Part shown: positions 9,412 through 19,287 of the stretch, in pieces
Layout of the letters: the number at the start of each line of letters is the position of its first letter
Position numbering within the stretch: position 1 is the first letter of the stretch
NCBI GenBank assembly: GCA_963576725.1
Contig: OY755252.1
Span: forward strand, 45,237,552 to 45,301,551
Direction: 5' to 3'
DNA: 64,000 bases
DNA from: Azorinus chamasolen
Lineage: Eukaryota > Mollusca > Bivalvia > Cardiida > Solecurtidae
Program-made: the position numbers and the translations under genes
The notes under the pieces: model-generated
Told to the model about the DNA's origin: nothing
The model's database searches: none
The model's input: only the letters and a program-made list of their open reading frames with translations

Positions 9412-9565
9412 CTCCCTCGGGAAAATTTAGAATTGTGTCGTTTTGAAACCATTGCGATAAATAGAGCATTTGTTTCTATAGGAACAAATGCTCTATTTAT
9501 CACAATGATTTCAAAAAGTGATTTTACAGAGGCGTCTAAAGGCGTCAATATGAGGGAATGGTGAA
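9412..9565 (+). mobile_element. Family B element, left end replaced
   Basis: Hairpin core about 9465-9512 (ATAAATAGAGCATTTGTTTC, apex CTATAG, then AAATGCTCTATTTATC) and right end GTCAATATGAGGGAATGG. The left terminal part is missing. Confidence 0.65.
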
Positions 9566-9709
9566 AGCTTAGATGCCAAGACAGAACGTTTATCAAAGTC
9601 TACCCATTAGCCTTCGATGTTTGTTCCATTGTGGACATTCAGATTTATGTAAGTACGTATCGCTAGCTACACCAATGAAGGGTAACACGTCTATTACAAT
9701 GGAAGAAAT

Positions 9710-10014
9710 CAGGAGTTGAGTAGAGAACTAGTCTACCCGCACTCCCTGGGAAATGAAGCAACCAGTCTAGCAGGAGTTGAGTAGAGAACTAGTCTACCCG
9801 CACTCCCTGGGAAATGAAGCAACCAGTCTAGCAGGAGTTGAGTGGAGAACTAGTCTACCCGCACTCCCTGGGAAATGAAGCAACCAGTCTAGCAGGAGTT
9901 GAGTGGAGAACTAGTCTACCCGCACTCCCTGGGAAATGAAGCAACCAGTCTAGCAGGGGTTGAGTGGAGAACTAGTCTACCCGCACTCCCTGGGAAATGA
10001 AGCAACCAGTCTAA
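9710..10014 (+). repeat. 61-bp minisatellite, 5 copies
   Basis: Near-identical units containing AGTTGAGTAGAGAACTAGTC and GAAATGAAGCAACCAGTC. The copies differ at only one or two sites (TAGAGA/TGGAGA, AGGAG/AGGGG), so the array looks young. It lies in intron 1. Confidence 0.95.
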
Positions 10015-10189
10015 ATCCAGACGAGGCCTCCCGTTTCTTCCCGTTCTATAATCCGGATCTAAATTTATTTTCGATCTCTTATCCCTTTACTCCATGAATA
10101 ATCAGGAGAGAAATAATGGCATTATGAATATTAATTAGATAATGTGTTGTAGTAGCACATCGATACAAGAAGATTTAAAAACTACAGTT

Positions 10190-10620
10190 AAAAAAACATT
10201 TTTTCCTAGTAAATGCTACTTGTCGGTAGATGTATTCAAAGAAATTGTGTCTACAAATAATCTATGATAGAATTGGTGAAATCAGTATACATATGTATTT
10301 ATATATATTTTTATTGAAGTAGCGTTGCAAATGCATATTATTGTGAACTCATACATGTACCCCGCTGTAAAATAATGTCTGCACATATTTTGACATGGCA
10401 CAATAATGTTGACTACTTCCACGAGCGTCAAAACTACAGTTCATTCTAATAAATGAGGTTGGGTGTAAAATCATCTATACGGGGAATGGGTAAAATCAGC
10501 ACTCGTAGTTACATATAAAATTAATTTTTAATTGAAGTAACGTTGCAAATGCATACGATTGATAACCCTTACCCTGCTATAAGATAATGGCTGCTCAACA
10601 TTTGAAATGGTGCAATGTTG
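10190..10620 (+). repeat. Composite of B and C fragments
   Basis: 10197-10275 is the inner left half of B in reverse (AATGCTACTTGTCGGTAGAT). At about 10300-10560 a C-type body is partly duplicated: GTAGCGTTGCAAATGCATA occurs twice, as does TAAAATAATGTCTGC / TAAGATAATGGCTGC. Confidence 0.45.
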
Positions 10621-10772
10621 ACTATTGCCGATGCAATTAAGTTTTGAAAAACTATATATCGAGCTTTAAACAGCTTAGATCTGGATGGGACTCGGCGTGT
10701 CATCCGGGTTCAAGTTGTTTACAAATGACATTCAGGATGCACATAGTCAGGGTATCAGGGTTAGGTGTTAAT
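10560..10772 (+). mobile_element. Family C element, degraded
   Basis: Starts AACCCTTACCCTGCTATAAG and ends CAGGGTTAGGTGTTAA. Body CAATGTTGACTATTGCCGAT and GAGCTTTAAACAGC. The core has lost most of its apex (GGGACTCGGCGTGTCATCC). Confidence 0.6.
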
Positions 10773-10907
10773 TAAACTCTCTCAAATGTCTACCGTATGT
10801 ATCATATCATAGGTTTGTGAAAACTAAATAATTCAAGTACGAACCATTTTGACATTTTTTAAATTAGACTGAGGTAAAACTAGTATAGACCCTGATCAAA
10901 GTGCAAC

Positions 10908-11122
10908 TTAACCCATTCGCTGTCAATGCCGGATCTGTGATTACCTATGCAAACAGTTTGGATCCAGATGAGACGCCGCATAATGCGGCGTCTCATCAGG
11001 ATCGAAACTGTTTGTTACTGTTACTATGTTTTTGAAATAAAAATGAAGAAACTCAAAAAAATGAAAACGTTTAGCAGACGACAAAGTTAGCAGACGACAG
11101 AGTGTGGCAGCGAAAGGGTTAA
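10908..11122 (-). mobile_element. Family D TTAA element (215 bp) nested in another foldback
   Basis: TTAACCCATTCGCTGTCAAT at the left and GGCAGCGAAAGGGTTAA at the right. Core ATGAGACGCCGCATAATGCG then GCGTCTCATC. Family D bodies carry the repeated word GCAGACGACA. It interrupts a second hairpin: CTAGTATAGACCCTGATCAA before it pairs with TTTGATCTGTGTATGCACTA after it. Same length as the opposite-orientation copy at 53245-53459. Confidence 0.85.
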
Positions 11123-11160
11123 GGAGAGTTTGATCTGTGTATGCACTACTATCCAAAATA

Positions 11161-11353
11161 CAGAGGTCGGGATAAGGTGCGTAGATTAAAAGATTTTCAA
11201 GAATAGCTTCTTTACTTCTCCACCAAACCCTATGTTGTGACAACTCTTTAGAATCTTCTCCTCGAGATAATTCTTAAGAGTAGTCACAACATAGGGTATG
11301 GTGGAGAAATAACAATGTTAGTGCTTGGATATACACCATTATCTGTTGCTCTG
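11161..11353 (+). mobile_element. Family G foldback element, full length (193 bp)
   Basis: Ends CAGAGGTCGGGATAAGGTGC and ATTATCTGTTGCTCTG, with TA at the left. Long arms CACCAAACCCTATGTTGTGA and TCACAACATAGGGTATGGTG around TTCTCCTCGAGA. Confidence 0.8.
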
Positions 11354-11625
11354 CAAATACTTAGGGTAATTCAAATGTAATTGGATGATCAAATAAATTG
11401 CATTGGTTTTAACACAAGCTAGGATTACACAATGGAGTCGTGTGTGAGTGTATGTACATGTACATTCCCCAGGACAGAATTATCCACAGAATGTGCACCG
11501 GTAACCTTAATACTTGAATGCTAAGTAATTTTAAAGCACAATGATTCCCTATTCTGTAAACCTTTCCCTCATATAAACCACGGGTGCTAGGCGCGTGACC
11601 ATTTCATAAATACTACTTATAAATA
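11354..11625. other. Intronic DNA without recognised elements
   Basis: I see no gene, hairpin or repeat here apart from a TGTACATGTACA word at about 11453. Confidence 0.35.
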
Positions 11626-11830
11626 CAGTAAAACTCCGCTAATGCGACCACCTGAAAGAGATATAATTCGGAGTGCTAGATGCAGGTGGTAGCTTAATGC
11701 AGGACAAAAGTAATACAGAAAGCTCCTAGAGGAGCTTTCTGCATTACTTTTGCCCTGCATTAAGCAACCACCTGCTTATAAAGACACCGATGTCGATTCA
11801 TTAAGTGGTCGCATTAGCGGCGTTTTACTG
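11626..11830. mobile_element. T foldback element, full length (205 bp)
   Basis: CAGTAAAACTCCGCTAATGC and GCATTAGCGGCGTTTTACTG, flanked by TA on both sides. Almost wholly palindromic, with apex AGCTCCTAGAGGAGCT (11721-11736). Confidence 0.85.
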
Positions 11831-11974
11831 TACCTTCAAATACGTTTAGACATAATACTTTGACAGTAAAAAATGAGAAAAACAATTGTTTTCGTATACT
11901 ACATGTATATGACTAAATCTATATAGTAATATAGTATACGGGAAACAAATGTATTCATTTTTTACTACAGAAGC

Positions 11975-12080
11975 ACATAAACAAACATAGCAGATTCTGA
12001 CCAGGTAGGAATTACGGGGTCGTCTGAGCTGGGTCTACTCTGTTTGCAAATTGGCAAAAAATGACATGTGTCAGATAAAG
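11975..12080 (+). repeat. Family A element remnant
   Basis: ACAAACATAGCAGATTCTG and CTGGGTCTACTCTGTTTGC, with tail CAGATAAAGGGTAAAA. Confidence 0.55.
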
Positions 12081-12095
12081 GGTAAAATACGAGTG

Positions 12096-12502
12096 CAGTA
12101 GTCTCGCTTAAACACAGGAAATTGTAAAAGCAGGTGATTGCTTAACCCTTTCCCTCATATTGACGATTTTGACGACTCTGTAATAGTCATTTTGTGAAAC
12201 CATTGTGATAAATAGAGCATTTGCTCCTATAGGAGCAAATGCTCTATTTATCACAATGGTTTCAAATTACAAAATTCTAAAATTTTCCTTTTCTCTGGTT
12301 AATGCTCCTTTTCGGTAGATTTATTCAAAGAGATTGTATCTAAAATAGCCTATGAGGTAATGGGTTAATGCAGGACAAACACGACACGGAGAACTCCTAT
12401 AGGAGGCTTCTGTATCAATTTTGTCCTGCCTTAAGCTACGCGCTGTTTTAAACATCCAGGACTAGACTTCTTCTGAATGATCGTAATAGCTAGGCCTGAC
12501 TG
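12096..12502. mobile_element. T-type foldback element interrupted by a family B element
   Basis: The left part (GTCTCGCTTAAACACAGG, AGCAGGTGATTGC) stops at TTAA 12142. The right part resumes after TTAA 12367 with TGCAGGACAAACACGAC, the hairpin apex CTCCTATAGGAG, and ends near GGCCTGACTG-TA. Removing the insert and one TTAA gives GATTGCTTAATGCAGGAC, the normal T sequence. Confidence 0.7.
12142..12367 (+). mobile_element. Family B TTAA element, full length, nested in T
   Basis: TTAACCCTTTCCCTCATATT and TATGAGGTAATGGGTTAA ends. Core GATAAATAGAGCATTTGCTC, TATA, and its mirror. The TTAA duplication is supported by intact T elements such as 11626-11830, where GCTTAATGCAGGACAAA is uninterrupted. 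Confidence 0.88.
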
Positions 12503-12539
12503 TATTGTATTTATGAAAAGCCATCTTTTGTAGTTTTAA

Positions 12540-13335
12540 AGGATTTAATATTCAGACCGCGATTTATGTGCCTAAATATTAAAGTTATACTCTGTCCATT
12601 TTTCGTATACATGTATACCAATCAACACCAACAGTTCTACACGCATTTATATCATTAAAATAATTCTTACAGCTCATTTTCGACCCATTGATATATAGTC
12701 AGCTAGATATTAATGGTATCTGAATACAACTAAATCCGTAGAAAACTGCCGACCTTTTAAGAGACGGAAACGTCATCGATTACACGGAAATCAACGGATA
12801 CATTCGGTCAATTTCTGATATCGAAACAACACAATGCATATCATCTGGGTTTTCACAATGATTGACGTTAATCAGTAGAAAGTGTAAGTACACGCGAAAA
12901 GAATACCAACATTGCAATATTTCACCAACATGTACATCGAATACAATTGATTATATGACAAAATCCGGTGTATGGTCGGCGTAAAAGGTTAAGTAATAAT
13001 TTGTACAAAACAGGCATGAAATTTCAATGATTGTACCGAAAATGGATCCGATATGGGGTCTACTAATGGTATGAAAAGAAGGGCTCACGTTTCGGGCGTT
13101 ACCCAGTCCAAAGAACGACACTAAACCAGAGTTTGACGATACAGACCCAACGCCACAACAATTTGTTATGTTGTCATGTATTAGTTTACATGTTATGTTT
13201 ATGGTCCTGCTGTCTTGTGGTTTTAAAGGTGTTTCTGTTTGAAAACGTGGATAATGACGAGGATGAGGATGATAAAAGTAATAAGTACGACGATAGTGAT
13301 AACTATTATTGAAAAAAAGTAATAATAATAACAAT
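12540..13335. other. Intronic DNA, no recognised element
   Basis: Mostly non-repetitive intron 1 sequence. A frame on the minus strand across 13334-12951 lacks family features and splice support. I do not call a gene. Confidence 0.4.
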
Positions 13336-13339
13336 AGTA

Positions 13340-13387
13340 TTAGCTACTACTACTACCTACTACTACTACTACTACTATTACTACTAT

Positions 13388-13446
<59 letters not shown>

Positions 13447-13541
13447 TTACTACTACCTACTACTACTACTTTACTACTACTACTACTACTACTGCTGCTG
13501 CTGCTACCACTACTACTACTACTACCACTACTACTACTACG

Positions 13542-13592
<51 letters not shown>

Positions 13593-13600
13593 GCTGCTGT

Positions 13601-13631
<31 letters not shown>

Positions 13632-13643
13632 GCTGCTACTACT

Positions 13644-13701
<58 letters not shown>

Positions 13702-13762
13702 CTACTACTACTACTAGTACTACGACTACTGATACTATTCCTACTACTAATTTACTACTACA
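13340..13762 (+). repeat. CTA trinucleotide array, about 420 bp
   Basis: Runs of CTA, with CTG, TTA and CCTA interruptions, open long homopolymeric frames on both strands. It lies in intron 1 and is not coding. Confidence 0.97.
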
Positions 13763-13765
13763 ACT

Positions 13766-13818
13766 ACTGATGATGATGCTGATGATGATGATGATGCTAC
13801 TGCTGATGATGATGATGG
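13766..13818 (+). repeat. GAT-rich trinucleotide repeat
   Basis: GATGATGATGCTGATGATG type repeats directly follow the CTA array. Confidence 0.85.
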
Positions 13819-14058
13819 TTATTTGACGGATATAAACCGAATCATATGCTTTATTAGACCCAATCGCATTCATTAATTTACAGACGATCAATATGTCCCT
13901 TCCATGGTTCAGACCATAAGGCTTGAAATCATTCTCAGACTTAAAACATTATATAAAGCGTAAGTAATTGGGTTTCAGCTTCTATCAGAATTGTAGAAGT
14001 TGGGAAGCAAACAAACGTTTTTGAGAATATGTTTGGATTTCAGGATGATGAAATGTAA

Positions 14059-14282
14059 CCCTTTACGCTTTTATACGTCTTTTCAAACATAGTAGATCCA
14101 GATCAGACGGCTCCTGTAGGAGCAGCCTGACAAGTTCTGCTCTGTTGACTTATGGCATACTATAGATATGATTCTACAGTTACTGCCATGACTAAAAATC
14201 CTTTGCGTCCAAGTGCTTTTATAATAATTAATCTAATTAATATGCATGATGTAATTATTTCTTACATGAATATTCTATATAA
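14059..14282 (-). mobile_element. A2 foldback element, reverse orientation
   Basis: TTACGCTTTTATACGTC, core CATAGTAGATCCAGATCAG with apex GCTCCTGTAGGAGC, body ATATGATTCTACAGTTACTG and AATTAATCTAATTAATATG, and an end near CATGAATATTC. Confidence 0.7.
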
Positions 14283-14339
14283 TTTATATATCCTCTGTCT
14301 TTAACTTTTGCAAAAAGACCAATGTGTCTACAAACCAGT

Positions 14340-14790
14340 GATACGATGAATCGCAACGTTAACAAGCCATGTTACTATAATCCTGTTCAGCGTGACTTGT
14401 CTTGTATTTGCAAATAGCTTGGATCCAGATCAGACTCCGAGCATTTCGGCATCTCAATAGGGTTCAAGCTGTTAAACACTTATGAAAATAGATTCTCAAA
14501 AAGCTTGAGCGAATCTTAAAATAAATAAAAATTGCTTTTTGAGCAAGCGTCATGTTTTCAGTCACAATAAGAGTTTAAATATTATTTAGAATTGCCAAGG
14601 ACGAAATACTGACACAAGAATACGGTAGAAAGCATAACCATTCGCATGGTAAGCGTGGCTTGACTTAAACCTGCCAACAGCTGTTTGATCCAGATCAGAC
14701 GCAGAGTTACTAACCGCCGTAGCAGAGACCAGGCTGTTTGGCACTTGGTTAGAAGTTTCTCAAAGTTAAACGCATCAAAGTGGGTAAAAC
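14340..14790 (+). repeat. Degraded family C cores
   Basis: About 14410-14475 (AGCTTGGATCCAGATCAGAC and TCAATAGGGTTCAAGCTG) and about 14680-14745 (AGCTGTTTGATCCAGATCAG). Arms are recognisable, apexes damaged. Confidence 0.5.
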
Positions 14791-14966
14791 GTTCATCAGA
14801 TCGAATATTTTACAGATATATATTTTTAGCTTGATAACAGTTAAGTAATTAGGCGACCATTGTCGCTTGTTACTACCATGTAGGGCGATATCTCATTTCA
14901 AAGGATTATATCAGTATTCATCTTCTCTGAGGTGAAAATGACAGAAAATAACACAAGATTGCACAG

Positions 14967-15187
14967 TTAACCCTTGTTATGTACACAGAAATAATGTCTG
15001 CTGAATACCTGACCTGTTACATTCTAATTTATAGTGTGCATCCTATTCGTTGAAGTTTTTTTAGAAACAATTAACTATGCGACAAATAGCTTGGATCCTG
15101 ATCAGACGCCGAGTTACTCGGCGTCTCATCTGGATCCAAACTGTTTGCAAATGCTGGTCAGGTCGTGTTTAGCATGAGAAAGGCTAA
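14967..15187 (+). mobile_element. Family C TTAA element
   Basis: TTAACCCTTGTTATGTACAC at the left. Core 15081-15151: TAGCTTGGATCCTGATCAGA, apex CCGAGTTACTCGG, TCTCATCTGGATCCAAACTG. Tail GTCGTGTTTAGCATGAGAAA, then a decayed GGCTAA end. Confidence 0.75.
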
Positions 15188-15514
15188 TTTGATTAGATCG
15201 CAATTGCCCGTCATAATGACCACCTGTGTATGAGAAATAGATTTTCTAATTTGCTTTCATATAGGTATTTATAATACAAAATTGGCAATACTTGAAATAT
15301 ACATCGTTCTGGCCAAATAAAGGATATTGCAGACTATAGAAATAATTACTAATTTATGTTAGGTATAAATTGCGCTAGCAGTCGGCAAACCGAGTACATG
15401 TCCTCTGTAAAATAGTGTCGTCTGCTGTAAACATTTGGCGCAACATAAATTTCGTCTGCTAAACAATATCGTCTGCGTCAGTGTTCAAAATGAATTTCTT
15501 TTAACTCTTTATCT

Positions 15515-15720
15515 CATACAGACACCTTCTTACTCCTGTGCAAACAGGGTAAACCCAGATCAAATGCTGCCTGTTTGCTTATGAAATACATTATAACCCT
15601 AACCCTAACTCTAACCATCGTACATGTAATATAGATCTAATTGTACTGTTTCTGTCATGGTTAAACTTGTTCACCCAAGTAATTAATATACTCTTATATG
15701 AACATTTATTAGGTGAATGG
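15515..15720 (-). repeat. Family A remnant containing a telomere-like stretch
   Basis: GCAAACAGGGTAAACCCAG and GCCTGTTTGCTTATG form the core. 15593-15620 reads ATAACCCTAACCCTAACTCT, two perfect CCCTAA units plus degenerate ones. Too short to call an interstitial telomere with confidence. Confidence 0.5.
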
Positions 15721-15769
15721 TTGATATTCTATTTCTGAGAAGTTCCGTTATTCGGCGTTTCCTCCGGAT

Positions 15770-15978
15770 TTAACCCTTTCGTTCATATAAACGCTTTTCA
15801 GAGTAGACCTAGATCAGACTGCTCGGTTCTTGTTGGAGCCGTCTGATCAGGGTCTGCTCTTTTCTCGTATGAAATAACATAGATATGATTTTACAGTTTT
15901 TGTCAAAACAAATTCAGATAATAAATACTCATGATGTCATTATTTCTTCCATGAATATTGAACAGGCAAATGGTTATG
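15770..15978 (-). mobile_element. A2 foldback element, reverse orientation
   Basis: TTAACCCTTTCGTTCATATA at the left. Core GAGTAGACCTAGATCAGAC and GTCTGATCAGGGTCTGCTC. Body TCATGATGTCATTATTTCTT, right end near GGCAAATGGTTATG. Confidence 0.7.
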
Positions 15979-15986
15979 CAAATGTT

Positions 15987-16248
15987 ATTGACCCATTCCT
16001 AAATAAGCTATTTTTAGACGCAACCTCTTTGAATAAACCTACCGAAAAGGAGCATTTACTAGAGAAAAGGAAAATGTCAAAATTGTGTAGTTTTGAAACC
16101 ATTGTGATAAATAGAGCATTTGCTCCATAGGAGCAGATGCTCATTTTATCACAATGATTTCAAGAAGTGACTTTTACAGACTTTTATCACAATGGTTTCA
16201 AGAAATGACTATGGCGTAGAAAGGCGCCTTTATGGAGGAAAGGGTTAA
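15987..16248 (-). mobile_element. Family B TTAA element
   Basis: TTGACCCATTCCTAAATAAG at the left (first TTAA decayed to TTGA) and GGAGGAAAGGGTTAA at the right. Core about 16104-16156 with apex GCTCCATAGGAGC. A partial duplication of TTTTATCACAATG lies in the right arm. Confidence 0.75.
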
Positions 16249-16375
16249 CACCGCTAGCGGTCAAGGGTTAGTCTGTATATCGCTACTCGCATTTGCAAAC
16301 AGCTTGAACCCAGACGAGACGCCGAAAAGATCGGTGTCTCATTAGGATCCAAGCTGACTGATACTCGCTCAATAC
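16245..16375 (+). mobile_element. Family C element, short or degraded
   Basis: Starts at the same TTAA (16245-16248) that ends the B element. Core TTTGCAAACAGCTTGAACCC then GTGTCTCATTAGGATCCAAG. No clear right end. Confidence 0.5.
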
Positions 16376-16386
16376 TCTCGAAATAC

Positions 16387-16590
16387 CAGTTAAATCGCGA
16401 TTATTCGGACACTAAAATACGTATTATTATCGACCTTTAAGACAGGCGGCAGCTTAATGCATGGCGAAATTCATGCAGAAACTTCCTCTATGAGCTTTTT
16501 GCATGACTTTCGCCATGTATTAAGCAGCCACATGCCTTAAAGGATCTAAATTCTTCTATACAGAAAATTCGAATAATCGAGATTTTACTG
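16387..16590. mobile_element. T foldback element, TTCGAATAAT subfamily (204 bp)
   Basis: Ends CAGTTAAATCGCGATTATTC and GAATAATCGAGATTTTACTG next to TA. Arms CGGCAGCTTAATGCATGGCG and its mirror. Confidence 0.8.
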
Positions 16591-16945
16591 TATCAGTATT
16601 CAAACTGCACTTAATCAAGATTTGAACAGACAGTCACACTGTTATTTAAAGAGAGATGCAGACCAAGCCATCCATATACGTGTAAGACTTATAGCTGTCT
16701 CTGTTCATGGGGTTTTGCCTATAGTCGAGTTATCGCCATACCACATATCTGGTCATGACATGTGACCTTAAAGACAGGGTTCTGGCCAGTTAATGGAACT
16801 TTGACCATGAAAACAGACATCTATAGGCAAACAGTGTCGATCCAGAAAAGGGACTGTTTCGTGGCCCTCTTTGAGTCGGTCAAAAGCTATACATAGCTTA
16901 TGTTAATTTGTTAATGTCATCCTACTACATGTATAAGTAAAATTT
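16591..16945. other. Intronic DNA without recognised elements
   Basis: Nothing convincing apart from GGCAAACAGTGTCGATCCAG at about 16827, a possible A fragment. Confidence 0.35.
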
Positions 16946-17027
16946 GTATTGTATTGTATTGCATTGCATTGCATTGTATTGTATTGTATTGTATTGTATT
17001 GTATTGTATTGTATTGTATTGTATTGA
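16946..17027 (+). repeat. Pentanucleotide (ATTGT)n repeat
   Basis: Sixteen or so TATTG units with a GCATT variant block. It opens frames on both strands. Confidence 0.95.
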
Positions 17028-17456
17028 CCAGGATATATGCAGTTGCTTCACAAAATATTTTCCAATAGTCACATCGGCAAAAGCATTCATGCACATTCAG
17101 TCACACCATTCAGATGGAAATAAGAGTAGTTCATGATACGTATTTTGAAATGTGCACGTAGAAAACGAGCCCTATCGTGCTAGTGTGTTACTATGTAATG
17201 AATAAACATCTAGTCTGTGTCTGACTTCATTCTCAAGCACATACTTTGAGTTTATAACCTCGGGGTCTGGTATCTATAGTTCCACTTAGTTAAACCTTAT
17301 TCTCACTATTATTTCTGACTTACTCCTAAGTCGCTAAACTGCTGACAAGGTAACAAACAAATTGAATCCTAATTCGCATCCAAGATGTTTTCCTTTCAGT
17401 CAAGTTGCGATCAACAGAGTAAGTTTAACACTATTCTCCATAGATACATGGATTTA

Positions 17457-17661
17457 CAGTAAAAATTCGATTATTCGAATACTAAAATACTTATTATTAT
17501 CGATCTTTAAGACAGGTGACAGCTTAATGCAGGGTGGAAGTCATGCAGAAAGCTCCTCTAGGAGCTTTCTGTATGCCTTTCACCATGCATTAAGCAGCCA
17601 CCCTGCCTAAAAGGGTCTTAATTCTTATATACAGAAAATTCGAATAATGTAGATTTAACTG
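17457..17661. mobile_element. T foldback element, TTCGAATAAT subfamily (205 bp)
   Basis: Ends CAGTAAAAATTCGATTATTC and TTCGAATAATGTAGATTTAA then CTG, with TA on both sides. Apex AGCTCCTCTAGGAGCT. Close relative of 16387-16590. It lies about 140 bp from the exon 1 donor, in intron 1. Confidence 0.85.
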
Positions 17662-17798
17662 TATATAGATCTGAATGTACAATTGATGCAGTTGGCAAAC
17701 ATGTCTGTGTTCATGTGCCATAAATAACATTCAACTCATTATTATTCACATGACATTATTTCGTACATGGATAGTACAGATTTCATATTCTATAATAC

Positions 17799-17963
17799 CT
17801 TAAAGAATTTCGGTTCCGCATCTAACACACGGCCAACAGCTGTGAATGCATTGACGGCTGCTCGGACTTTTTCCACTGCTTTGGCTTTCGACAGGCTCTT
17901 TTTTGACGGAACTTTCTTCAAGGATTTCCGTCTAGCCATCGGTGCCTTACCATTGTTGGACAT
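17799..17963 (-). CDS. EF-hand protein, coding exon 1 (residues 1-55)
   Basis: The ATG at 17963 has A at -3 (AAAATG). The frame runs 55 codons to a donor AAG|GTATTA at 17799/17798, in phase 0. The peptide is basic (MARRKSLKKVPSKKS near residues 9-23), then has an amphipathic stretch ending in KFFK. There is no signal peptide or membrane segment. The frame continues upstream of the ATG for a few codons (TTG, no ATG) and no convincing acceptor with a pyrimidine tract is visible, so I take 17963 as the start and the sequence above it as 5' UTR. Arg-Arg-Lys-Ser is a generic basophilic-kinase-type motif; any phosphorylation is inference. Confidence 0.8.
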
Positions 17964-18124
17964 TTTAAACACTTCAGTGTGTACCGCTATATCCAAAGAA
18001 AGTCAGGCCTCGTTTTCCTGAATTCGTTTTTAACGCATTCTTGTATTTCAAATCCGCTTTGTCTCGAATTGTGCGTGTTTCACTTCCATTTGTTCACTAA
18101 ATGCATTGCATGGATGTAGAAAAG

Positions 18125-18255
18125 AGGCGTTTTAGAAAATCTGATTAAAATAAGATATCTTTTACATTTCTCTACCAAACACTTTATTGTTACTATCCAT
18201 TAGAATCGCCTCTTTGAGGGTAGCAACACGATATGGGTTGGGTGAAAAGAGACGT
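18125..18255 (+). repeat. Family G fragment upstream of exon 1
   Basis: TACCAAACACTTTATTGTTA and TAGCAACACGATATGGGTTG are diverged G arms around a CGCCTCTTTGAGGG apex. Confidence 0.55.
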
Positions 18256-18262
18256 TGATATA

Positions 18263-18644
18263 CAGTGCTCCCTCCCTACAACGGCCCTCTCAATAACGAT
18301 TCCCTCCTTACAACAACGCATGTCAATGTTTCCGAAACAACAAGGCTCCAGAAACAACCTTTTTCCGTCGTATTTTCTTTATGCCTCCATCAAACCCTAT
18401 GTTGTGACCACTCTTTAGAATCGTCACTTTGTGAAATGATAATCTCACAAAGTGACGATTCTAAAGAGTGGTCACAACATAGGGTTTGATGGAGGCATAG
18501 CGGCTTTAGTTATCGAAATACACCTTATCTGGGGATCTGCAAACAAGCTAATTATGTTTGATTTCCCCTCCCTATAACAACTCCCTCTGAACAACACATA
18601 CAATATTCGTATCCCAAAGGGTGTCGTTGTAGAGAGCGAGCACT
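18263..18644. mobile_element. TA-flanked composite element carrying a perfect G-type hairpin
   Basis: Ends CAGTGCTCCCTCCCTACAAC and GTTGTAGAGAGCGAGCACTG with TA on each side. Subterminal CTCCCT/AACAAC words repeat at both sides. The centre holds the hairpin 18380-18499 and a right G end (ACCTTATCTGGGGATCTG). It may be one element or a G copy inside a T-like copy. Confidence 0.7.
18380..18499. repeat. Perfect 55-bp inverted repeat with a 10-nt loop
   Basis: Arm from TATGCCTCCATCAAACCCTA to CGTCACTTTGTGA and its exact reverse complement, separated by AATGATAATC. I compared all 55 positions by eye and found no mismatch. Confidence 0.95.
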
Positions 18645-18649
18645 GTACA

Positions 18650-19285
18650 ATGTATCATGGTCCATGTTCAATGACACATAAATCTACACTTGAGACTCAA
18701 ATTCAGAAACTAGAAATGTAAATGTTGTGGCGAGTACAACGTTTTGTGAAATATTTGTAATGTTGTCTACATGCACTAATGTGAAGGAGACATGGCTTCA
18801 TTTGTAATTTTCGACAAATAGTTTAAGAAATGATAATCTTACAACAGTCTTTTAATGTCCAGTTTTGAAGTCAGTGCCTCAGATTTAGACTCAAAATGTT
18901 AGTGAAGATGGACCCTATGTTCACCTAATCTACAGCCCTGTAGTATTCATTTTCATTTTAACGAGTCTTTACTTATGGTAACTATAGAATGAAACAGCTA
19001 ACCGCAACGGGGGCTTTGACGTATGTCGGATATACAACACTATACTTCTAATCCAGAAGTTGCATTTTGGTTGTTCGTTTTAATCCAGTAATATCATTTC
19101 GGTTGTTCGTATATCCATCCATAGAAGGAAAGAAACCAATCTGGAAATCACGCTGTTTACACTTGACTGGCACTTAACCTTTTACCTAATGAATTTTTAT
19201 GTAACAATTAGTAATTGGTAATTAATATTGATAAGCTGAAGTTTATAGCACCAGAGATTGTGATCATAGCAGAAACCACAGAATC
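18650..19285. other. Upstream DNA of the EF-hand gene, no recognised element
   Basis: I see no gene or clear repeat. It lies upstream of exon 1 and could contain promoter sequence, but no core promoter element stands out. Confidence 0.35.
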
Positions 19286-19287
19286 CA

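Larger units (their letters stand above)
1670..17963 (-). other. EF-hand protein gene, six coding exons, 3' end off the window
   Basis: Six exons on the minus strand join without a frame break: 165+61+147+168+145+149 nt, giving 278 codons plus the first base of codon 279. Intron phases are 0,1,1,1,2, and the last exon ends in phase 1. Intron lengths are about 8.8, 0.7, 2.4, 2.9 and 0.7 kb and are filled with foldback elements and minisatellites. Predicted product: a basic head (1-55), an acidic linker (56-75), a degenerate EF-hand pair (loops near 84-95 and 122-133), a charged coiled-coil (about 140-225) and a canonical EF-hand pair (loops 232-243 and 268-279). Two paired EF lobes separated by a helix are the calmodulin/troponin C/centrin plan; the roughly 80-residue charged insert is unusual. 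Calcium binding is expected only in the C-terminal lobe. I do not recognise a named orthologue. The next exon should begin A(A/G), completing the Glu at loop position 12; I found no such exon between 1 and 1669. Confidence 0.88.

Noticed and set aside
13309..13891. Poly-Leu/Tyr (plus) and poly-Val/Ser (minus) frames
   Set aside because: Both are translations of the CTA trinucleotide array.
15593..15620. Interstitial telomere
   Set aside because: Only two perfect CCCTAA units plus degenerate ones, too short to distinguish from chance or microsatellite sequence.
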